From positions 1,925,867-1,953,334 of the forward strand of contig CM022670.1 in assembly GCA_012295275.1 (NCBI GenBank): a DNA stretch of 27,468 nucleotides, given 5' to 3'. Shown here piece by piece: positions 19,134-27,468 of the stretch (within the stretch, counting starts at the first letter, position 1; the number at the start of each line of letters is the position of its first letter). The notes beneath the pieces were generated by a model, which saw nothing but the letters and a program-made list of their open reading frames with translations, did no database searches and had not been told where the DNA came from. Both the position numbers and the translations under genes were made by a program. The DNA is from Chrysomallon squamiferum (lineage: Eukaryota; Mollusca; Gastropoda; Neomphalida; Peltospiridae).

Positions 19134-19283
19134 CTTGTAAACGTCTGGTGACGTTCCATACTTCTTTCTGATTCGGAAAAGACCCAGAATAGCAAGCGCC
19201 TCGCCAATGGCTTTGATGAACGAATAGCTTCCGATAATCGTGGCAAAGTCTGACATAGCCAAATACGCCACGGCAAAGAATAA
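19134..19283 (-). CDS. Copy B exon 9: TM9-TM10 region
   Basis: 150 bp, phase 0, acceptor TTTTAAG, donor CAAG|GTATCA. It encodes LFFAVAYLAMSDF, SYSFIKAIGEALAILGLF and the basic RIRKKYG loop. Confidence 0.85.
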
Positions 19284-19758
19284 CTTAAAAGAAACAAGGA
19301 GAAGAAAAGTAAAATTTCTGAAATGACTACGTTTCATGACTTCATGACTTCATACAATCTTTGAAGTTTTTTCGGATTGAATAAAAAATTTAATCTTCTA
19401 TTTTAAAAAAAATATATTTGATCAGTTAAACAACTGCAACACAGCTGGGGCTTTTCTTCATAATATTATGATATTCTAGAAAATATTAGCTGAATTTTTA
19501 AAATGCTTTATCTTGAATAAGTGTTTGCTTAGTGGTATAAGGATTCAATGAGTTACATACTGAAAACGTAAGGTTCAATATTTAATAAATGACTGAATAA
19601 GATCTGAGTCTTTTATTCCTGTAGAAACGTAATTTGCATGAATTCAAAATGGCCTCAATACAGTCTGTGAGAGCCGTTATCTCCTAAACAGTCCAATATT
19701 TATCAGAAGGAAAGGATTTTGTTTTATTCACACAGGCAGTAATTTATTTATACTTTAC

Positions 19759-19855
19759 CATTGCGTACAGGGAAGGTTCTGGAGTTTTCCTTTTGATGTT
19801 GACCATCCCTAGAAAGCGAGGAAGCAGTCTATCCCGCCCTGCCACAAAGTTATAT
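19759..19855 (-). CDS. Copy B exon 8: conserved loop
   Basis: 97 bp, acceptor TTTCAG, donor ATG|GTAAAG. It encodes YNFVAGRDRLLPRFLGMVNI and KRKTPEPSLYAM. Confidence 0.85.
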
Positions 19856-20078
19856 CTGAAACAACGTCCATTTTAATTAATAATTTTTTTTAATTTTTTT
19901 TTTTATCTTATTTATTTTTGTGGATGAAGAGATGCAGACATAAACACATCAACATAATTATACGCCTGAAAGAATCTTATTTAAAAATAATGAAATATAG
20001 CGCTTCACCGTTTTAAGTGAAAACAACAAGAAAAAAGCTGTTACATTAAGTTTCATAGACACACAAAGGTATAGTTAC

Positions 20079-20186
20079 CTGCTTGACACAAAAGCAATAG
20101 CGTTGACGATCCCTGAAGCAGAGATTCCTATACACGGAACTATCATCCATTTAGCAGCAAATCCAATACCTCTTTCTCCGAATACC
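20079..20186 (-). pseudogene. Copy B exon 7: TM8 with 4-bp insertion frameshift
   Basis: The acceptor is TTCTAG and the donor GCAG|GTAACT. It is 108 bp against 104 in copy A. In frame it reads VFGERGIGFCC then TAA. Removing four bases of the duplicated TTGCTGCT-like sequence near 20156 would restore alignment to copy A; after that point the other frame matches the family (IVPCIG-like, then FVSSR). The splice sites are intact, so the damage is only the indel. Confidence 0.75.
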
Positions 20187-20407
20187 TAGAATAACAAACG
20201 GGTAGAAAACATAAAAAAATCTACAGGTCACTGACCAGTTCTAAAAAAATTAATACTTTAACGACAATGGTCAACAGGGTACAAACTGCTAATAACACTT
20301 TTAAAAATAATTTATAGAATCATAGCCATACTGTTAATGGAACTATTTTTTTTTTTATGTTTAAATATATTAGTAAAATAATTATGATCCAGTTATGACA
20401 CACTTAC

Positions 20408-20531
20408 AACAGCTACGGCTACCCCAGACAAAATGTCGTCGTTGCTGAGGACGACATGATACGCGACAATAGCCAGTAAGTAGACAACAGTTGGAATAGT
20501 GAGGCCGATAAGGATAGCCAAGGGTAGCACT
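20408..20531 (-). CDS. Copy B exon 6: TM7 and loop
   Basis: 124 bp, acceptor TTTCAG, donor GTT|GTAAGT. It encodes LPLAILIGLTIPTVVYLLAI and AYHVVLSNDDILSGVAVAV. Confidence 0.85.
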
Positions 20532-20626
20532 CTGAAACATTGTTTAGAAGAAAATATAAAAAGAGCGACAACTCTTGAAAAGAAATATTTCAAGCACAAT
20601 CAATCAGAACAATAAAGAGTTACACA

Positions 20627-20631
<5 letters not shown>

Positions 20632-20695
<64 letters not shown>
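20632..20695. repeat. (GT)n microsatellite in copy B intron 5
   Basis: About 31 GT units. Nothing is recognised in the remaining intron (20696-21149). Confidence 0.95.
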
Positions 20696-20698
<3 letters not shown>

Positions 20699-21149
20699 AT
20701 AAAATTAAGGAAAGGCACTCTAAAACCAAATAATTTAAAAACATAGCTAGATTTGTATTTACATCTGATCGTTGATTCACAAACTGTATGTTATGTGCCT
20801 GTACTGTTACACACAGTTAAAAAACACAAATAGAAACTACAGCTGTAATAGTGTTGACTTTCCTTTTACAAACACTAGCAGTGACATTTCGTTGTTGAAG
20901 TGTCAAACTTTTTAAAGCCTAACAGAGATGAATGAAAATCACACCGTCGCTTGTATTTATGATAATTGCGAATAAATAATCTCGATAGCATATATACAGT
21001 TACATGCCACTGCACAGCACAATATGAAGCTCTAATAGGTAATAATACCAAGTTTAGTACTGTATACAGCAAGGAATTGAAAATATGCTAATGGCTTTGT
21101 TATTTATAAATGTTTTCTGTATTCTACAGATATGTTATACTATGCTTAC

Positions 21150-21194
21150 CTTCGGGGGTTTTTAATTTCCTCAATGCCCGTGTTTCCGTTGTCC
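21150..21194 (-). CDS. Copy B exon 5: 45-bp microexon
   Basis: It encodes DNGNTGIEEIKNPRR, donor GAAG|GTAAGC. The acceptor is TATTAAAAG, preceded by TA/CA repeats rather than a pyrimidine tract. Confidence 0.8.
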
Positions 21195-21198
21195 CTTT

Positions 21199-21200
21199 TA

Positions 21201-21273
<73 letters not shown>

Positions 21274-21318
21274 TATATATACACACACACACACACACGC
21301 ACACACACACATATATAT
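21199..21318. repeat. (TA)n(CA)n compound microsatellite next to copy B exon 5
   Basis: Alternating TA and CA blocks begin about five bases from the exon 5 acceptor and fill the place where a polypyrimidine tract is usual. The rest of this intron (21319-21835) is AT-rich with A-runs near 21585-21620 and no gene. Confidence 0.9.
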
Positions 21319-21835
21319 AAATTAACAGAAAAGAATAATATGTTAGTTAAAAAGATTGTAATATCAGTTAACAGATTGTTATAAATCAAACATTAAACAT
21401 CTGTAACGACATGTAAAATACTAGCTATATTCAGATGCTCATTCATATCTCAAACAATTTCCATTCAAATCAACGAGATAGTAGTAAGTCCTTATTACCT
21501 TATTCTTCTATGTATACATTAATATCTTTTGTCAGGCTTGTGTAACGAAATAATGTACATAGAGTTAATATAAATGAATGGTCAATTTAAAAAAAATAAA
21601 AAAATAAAAAAAATAAAAACAATTCAAACACAAAACACTTCAATTTCACTGCACGGTCAGACACAAAAAAAAAATGCATTCACATTTAACCTTGCAGTTG
21701 CTTACTCACTATTCACCTTTTACCCAATGACTGAATAAAGTAATCAGTGGCTATCTCGATCTCACTCACTTACCTATTACCTATAATTATTCCCTTATGA
21801 AACTAAACGGTGTAAATATTTTAATGGTTACTCAC

Positions 21836-21935
21836 CATCCCATGAAAGCGTACCAACCAGCATAAAAAGCCATGACAAAACCTCCTGGTGTCAGGTTTTC
21901 AGTTTTAAAAGGGTGAGCAAGATTTTCGTAATTAC
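21836..21935 (-). CDS. Copy B exon 4: loop and TM6
   Basis: 100 bp, acceptor CTGTACAG, donor GATG|GTGAGT. It encodes GNYENLAHPFKTENLTPGG followed by VMAFYAGWYAFMGW. Confidence 0.85.
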
Positions 21936-22259
21936 CTGTACAGCATAATAAGTATAGAAAGAGAAAAGAATTACAGTGATGCTAGTCGAAAAAATGGTAA
22001 AACATTAAAAAGAACAGCAACGAGAATAACAAGATTTAGAATGACTGAAACCATACGTATATATGTATGTGTGAATGTCTATATGCTTATTTATTCAAGC
22101 GTCTTTCTATGTATAAAGGTTTATTTATATGCTTATGTATACGTATGTATATTTGTATGTATATATGTATGTATGTATATGTGTAAGTGTCTCTAGCTGT
22201 ATATGTCTTTGTTTTATTTAAATCTTGCAAAACAAAAACGTTAATTTAAAATTACATAC

Positions 22260-22268
22260 CTTGCGCTT
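22260..22268 (-). CDS. Copy B exon 3, last 9 bases before the gap
   Basis: AAGCGCAAG followed by donor GTATGT (minus strand). It matches the position of the copy A exon 3 donor and ends in the same phase. The rest is lost in the N run. Confidence 0.5.
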
Positions 22269-22468
22269 NNNNNNNNNNNNNNNNNNNNNNNNNNNNNNNN
22301 NNNNNNNNNNNNNNNNNNNNNNNNNNNNNNNNNNNNNNNNNNNNNNNNNNNNNNNNNNNNNNNNNNNNNNNNNNNNNNNNNNNNNNNNNNNNNNNNNNNN
22401 NNNNNNNNNNNNNNNNNNNNNNNNNNNNNNNNNNNNNNNNNNNNNNNNNNNNNNNNNNNNNNNNNNNN
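22269..22468. other. Assembly gap (200 N)
   Basis: Exactly 200 unknown bases, a round number typical of a scaffolding placeholder rather than a measured length. It lies inside a copy B exon and at the inner edge of the right inverted arm, so copy B's N-terminal exons and the arm's boundary are both hidden here. Confidence 0.98.
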
Positions 22469-22538
22469 TAATATATTCTTAGAATTTTAATTATTTCAGA
22501 AATCTTACATCCGTTTCAAATATAAAAATAGTACAATG

Positions 22539-22594
<56 letters not shown>

Positions 22595-23064
22595 AATAAA
22601 TAAATAAATAAAATTACGGTAAAATTTGTTTCATAAATATTAATGTACATACAGTTAATCCTTTAGAGGTCCCTAACAACGAGATTTACAAGAGTCTGTT
22701 CATTTAAATATTTTTATTATTTTGCCAACAGAATGTACAACGTTATCAGCATATTTTTAATAGTGAATAAATAAGAGTTAAAGTTTATGATCATTATTAT
22801 TATTATTATTATTATTGTTGTTGTTGTTATTGTACTACTACTACTATAGCTATTAAGGAAGTCATATAAAGTGCAACTTAATGATAGAAATATGTTGTGT
22901 TAGTCGGTCATCTGTAAAATAATTATGTTGTCAAACTTAATATATTTTCAGATGTTTAATTAACATAAAGAATGTTTAAGAATATTTGGTCTCCTAATAC
23001 AATTAAAATTTGAGAAGTCAAAGAAAAAATAATAAATTAATTAATTAATAAATAATAATAATTA

Positions 23065-23148
<84 letters not shown>

Positions 23149-24340
23149 GAACAACAATATGTACATTTGATTGGAAGACCAACATGGTCTTTTAATTAAT
23201 AAAAACGAATGTTTCTAAAGGCTGGTTTACAAACTATTAATGCACTTTGAAAAAAAAACATTACAAATAAAATATGAAAAAAAAAGAAAAGAAAAACAAC
23301 AACAACAACGAAAATCCCATAATAGCATTTGTATAAAAAAATGTTTAGATACCACGAAACAAATTATTACTTTATATAATGATTTTTATTAACAGACATC
23401 TTCAGCTGACCCATTTTTTAACATATAAAATACGTTTAATAAAACAAAGAAGAACATGACGATAACAAGGAATAAAAAGAAACTGCATCAAAGCCATAAA
23501 GTATAACAATTAGCTAAAACCATAAGGAAAAGTTAATAAACGTAATAATCATTATTATTATTATTTGGAATAGCATTCTGCAGACAATAGCTTGTGTAAA
23601 AGTTACTGACCATAAAGTAACACGTTCATTAATCTAATTAATAGTTTTAAGAACAATATAGGGCTTATGCCCCACTAGTTGGTCACATAATAATTTTCAA
23701 GTTGTGTTCGTGTCAGTCATTAAAATTTGGGCCAGTAATTATACTAATCTGTATCAGGCCAAAATAGTTCATGTCGAGTTACGTCCCTTTTAGTTGCCAT
23801 CGCCTTGACGACAAAGAAAAATAAAAAAAGAACTGAGCTGTGAATAAATGTGTATGAACGTTAAACTATTTCAAATATTGAAGCTGTTGAAGTAACCATT
23901 CAGCTATTTCTTGTTCCAGACAATGCTCCTCAGCTGGTATAATAAACACTATGATAAGTAATAAACTGTCTATGATTCAGACAAACTATTCCTCTCTGCT
24001 AATCGGAAAAGAGTAGCTAGTTAAGAGCGGAGCGTGTTTCGACTCTCGTCAGTTGACGGTATTCATATTATGTCCGGCACTGTGTAATGATAAATAAAAT
24101 ACATTAAGCGTGTCCTTAATTAAAATACTGCTCCTTTGCTAATTCAATTTGTATGCGACAAACTGGATAGATTTAATCGCATTGTGAAAACACGCAAATT
24201 TTAACAAATTATTAATATTTGTTTTGGCTGTAAAATTATTTCGTATATCTTTACATAGAGTGAACGACCCTTTTGTAAACTGTGCGTGAATTTTAAAGAA
24301 AAATAAACAGTAAAAACGCCATATGAAAAGAAACAAAAAA

Positions 24341-24385
<45 letters not shown>

Positions 24386-24804
24386 GGATAATAAAAATTG
24401 CATTATAAAAGATAGAAAAAACATGCAAAAATACAGATATATATAGATATATTATATATATATATACATACATACATATCTACACATATAACACACACAA
24501 AGAGTAAAGTATATGGTTGATTAAAATGCCAGAAATATGTTGCCTGTGTTATTTCATTCACATACACAAGATTACACATACAAACTAAAACATTAATTTA
24601 AAGAATGATAGAAGTAAATAAAAACACTTACAACTCCAATAATGAAACATAAATAATTATTTCAAAACATAATGTACAATTTCGTTCAGATAATTAAAAA
24701 CAAAAATAATGCTATTTCTGATCAAAAATGTTTGAAGAAATTACATCAGTGTTTAGAATATTTTGGGTGTTGGCAAAAGTATTCATAATATGAAAAATGT
24801 ATGA

Positions 24805-24860
<56 letters not shown>

Positions 24861-26334
24861 TAATAACAACACTCTATATTTTCATGATTATACAAAATGT
24901 CATTTGTAAAACATAATTTAATATAGAAGTATGCAATCTCATTAGTGGTTGTAATTCATTAAAAGAAACACTGGATCACAGAACAATTTTGTTAAAATGT
25001 ATTAATTTATACTTACTTACATTTGTATAATTTAACATCATAACAAAAAAATACAGCTGGGTTGAAGAAACCAGTGTATAATTTTAGGATATTTGCAGTG
25101 TAATAACAGCATAATCCAGATAATTAGAGATTGAAACAGTGAATGTCACTTCATAAACAGAAATTAGAAACTGTAGTTTATATCTGAAAATTAACCAGTT
25201 TTGTAATTACTTGATTTTACATGATTCCAAGCATTTTGTTTCTTTTATTTTCTTTCTTACTTTCTTTATTTTAAAAAAAAAAAATTTATTTACAATACAA
25301 TATGCATAATCCCTTCGGGTTTTTTCACTTAACTAAGAAACAACACAGATTACATATAAATATAATATTGTGTTAAACAATATTTCAGTATAATTTTCAT
25401 CTCATAAATTTATCACAGACATAGTTAACTGACAAACTGTTTGTAATAATTACGATACAAATATAACTGAAATTATTTAACAGGATCCAAAATATGAATC
25501 TATGTTATTTGTCACTTTAAGGAAAATGGCCGTCATTTTGAAAATATGCTGAATAAAATTATAACTTCACATAAAATTAGCTAACCTTGGTTTTCAAGTG
25601 CAAAATCACATCATGAATGATAACAGAAAATTCAAAAAGTGAAAAATATGATATGAATGATGTGCAATAAGAAATTTCTAATGTAAATAACAAATCTGTA
25701 CTGTTGAAAGTGAATAATTTGTCATGTAATATAAATTTTATACATAAGCTGATGTAATGTGTGCATACATATGTCTGTGTATATATGTATATATATATAT
25801 GGAATTACTAGTAGGCCTTTATTTTATAATAATCTAAATCACAAGAGACTTTAACTCAATGCTCCATATAATAGTAGTAATTAAATATTTACTAAACTGA
25901 ATCAAAATACCATTACTAAAAAGATTTTTAAAATAAATTTATTTTATCTCGTTTGTAACTTCACTGAAACAGTGTTTTGAGATTCATGTTGGTAAATGCA
26001 GTGAAACCAGGAAAAGTATAAACTTTAAAAAAAAAAATACAAAATATACACATTATGTATTTGGATAAAATAAAGGGAGAGATGTGTAAATACATTATAG
26101 TCTACATGATACAAAACAATATACAACTGTGAAAAAATAAAATAAATATTGTATACAACATTGTATATTTGCATATAATTAAATATATATATATATTAAA
26201 ACACAAAACCTGTACCTAAGATTGGAAATTACAACAGTAGTGGTTGTCAGATTTTTTAAAACATTATCAATAAGACACAGTCGTATAGGAGTTTTCTGAA
26301 ACTGCCAGAGTGACAAAGGTAACAGAGATAAATG

Positions 26335-26427
26335 TTATGATATCGCTATGATGACAACCACAGCCAGACAGAAGCACAGCGCAATGACAACATGAGCACC
26401 AAGTAGAAACATCTTCAAACCTTCACC
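26335..26427 (-). CDS. Gene X, terminal exon with C-terminal membrane segment (right copy)
   Basis: The acceptor is TTTTGCAG; 93 bp including TAA. It encodes GEGLKMFLLGAH followed by a hydrophobic segment ending VVIIAIS. Five bases differ from the left copy: two silent changes and three conservative replacements (F to V, V to A, V to I). The frame is intact, so this copy is not obviously dead. Confidence 0.65.
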   Translation of the reverse strand, partial: GEGLKMFLLGAHVVIALCFCLAVVVIIAIS

Positions 26428-26657
26428 CTGCAAAACACAAACCAAAAACATCAGTCTGTTACAATGATGTACTCTTTGAGAGTCTTCTCATGTCAGTTCA
26501 CACACTAGTTGTAACTAGAATGATTCTGGTTTTAAGTTTTTTTATATTTTTATATATAACAGTTGATATACATACTTGTTTTGGTCTCAATTTTTGCCTT
26601 TGTTGAATCAATACTTTTGGAAATGAGCCATTTAAAATTAAACTTTAAATGTCACCA

Positions 26658-26658
<1 letters not shown>

Positions 26659-26744
<86 letters not shown>
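26659..26744. repeat. (TA)n(CT)n(TG)n microsatellite in right gene X intron
   Basis: TA (26659-26697), CT (26697-26729) and TG (26729-26744). It occupies the place of the GA/GT tract of the left arm but has a different make-up. Confidence 0.95.
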
Positions 26745-26770
26745 CCTGAAATTTTGAAAGTAATGAATAC

Positions 26771-26835
26771 CTGTGGAACTGTTCGTTGTGAAGCTTGAAC
26801 ATTTCCATTTTGTTGCAGTTCATACTCTTCAGTAG
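26771..26835 (-). CDS. Gene X, penultimate coding exon (right copy)
   Basis: 65 bp, identical to the left copy, with the same acceptor (TTTCAG) and donor (CAG|GTATTC). It joins the terminal exon in phase 0. Upstream exons would lie beyond the window. Confidence 0.6.
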
Positions 26836-27468
26836 CTGAAATAATAATGGCAATAGTAGTAGTAGTAGTAGTAAAATAATTGTTGTAATAATAGTACAAG
26901 TAATAATAGTAGTAATGGTCACTTGTTGTTGTTGAAGAAGTACTATACTAAACTCACACTAAAACTGACAGTAGTAGTAGCATCCACTGTAATTGTAGCA
27001 GTTGTAGTAGCTGTAGTAGTGATAATTATAATAGCAATAGTAATAATAATAGCAGAAGCAATTCGTTCTTATCATCATCATATGTGAAAAGAATTATATT
27101 TCTTTTCATCATTCTGTCTCCATCTGTCTCTCTTACTGTCTGTGTGTCTGTCTGTCTGCCTATTGACTTTCCTACCTGTCCATCTACCTACCTGCTTGTC
27201 TCTTACTTTTTATGGAACATTTTAATATGTTTTGCTTGATTTTAAATTATTATGTGCAATATATTTCTTTTTAAATAGAATTTCATAAACCAAAAATAAT
27301 TAAAAAATTAGCATGTCATATATAGTTAAATGGATAACGGAAGGATGGAAGGATAGAAGTAGGAAGTATGGAGGAATGAAGGATTATTTCTTGAAGACCA
27401 ATCATTCATTGTAATCACCAATACACATGTATACATATGCATATATATATATATACATATATATATAT
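26836..27468. repeat. Right-arm flank upstream of gene X exon
   Basis: TAG/TTG triplets (about 26850-27060), GTCT/CTGT-like sequence (27115-27205), and an AT-rich end at about 27425-27468. All pair with the left arm at about 300-1015. No gene is seen. Confidence 0.6.

Larger units (their letters stand above)
22469..27468 (-). repeat. Right arm of the large inverted repeat
   Basis: This is the reverse complement of about 300-5648. It starts at the first base after the 200-N gap and is still homologous to the left arm at the last base of the window, so both true ends are unseen. Between the two gene X exons and the gap there is no recognised gene. The arm holds AT-rich sequence with AAT and AAAT tracts (22537-22611, 23031-23147, 24807-24862), a TA tract (24352-24380), and unique-looking blocks that pair with the left arm. 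Confidence 0.9.

Noticed and set aside
22225-22482. Open frame running through the gap
   Set aside because: It is made of N bases and has no content.

Overview
The window looks like animal nuclear DNA. It is AT-rich, its short exons have GT/AG borders, and it is full of microsatellites (ATT/AAT, CTA/TAG, GA, GT, AAAT). A cephalopod or other mollusc is my best guess, but nothing in the sequence proves it. There is no bacterial, phage, CRISPR, rRNA or tRNA signal. Positions 22269-22468 are exactly 200 N, a scaffold gap.

Layout: (1) About 300-5650 and 22469-27468 are inverted copies of each other. This is a repeat of at least 5 kb whose arms differ by a few percent in the stretches I compared by eye. 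Each arm carries the last two coding exons and 3' flank of the same unrecognised gene ('gene X'), which ends in a C-terminal membrane segment. The left copy is on +, the right copy on -. (2) 5650-6980 is microsatellite-rich spacer. (3) 6987-7470 is a small two-exon + strand gene ('gene Y', 79 residues) with a poly(A) signal; I do not recognise its family. (4) 8571-14937 (-) is an SLC7/LAT-type amino acid transporter gene (copy A). (5) 14938-18050 is intergenic repeats. (6) 18053-22268 (-) is a second tandem SLC7/LAT gene (copy B). Its N-terminal exons are cut off by the gap. (7) The right inverted arm follows.

The two transporter copies share exon order, phases and almost all exon lengths, so they are an old tandem duplication. 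As assembled, neither codes for a full transporter. Copy A lacks the region for TM3 and the following loop, where a (GA)n tract begins directly at the broken exon end. Copy A also has AA instead of AG at the acceptor of its seventh visible exon. Copy B has a 4-bp insertion in the matching exon that brings in a stop. One further oddity is that the last intron of copy A is a stop-free triplet-repeat tract whose length is a multiple of three, so keeping it in the mRNA would preserve the reading frame.

The main items for follow-up are whether the inverted repeat is real, the AA acceptor (possible RNA editing), the stop-free last intron and gene Y.
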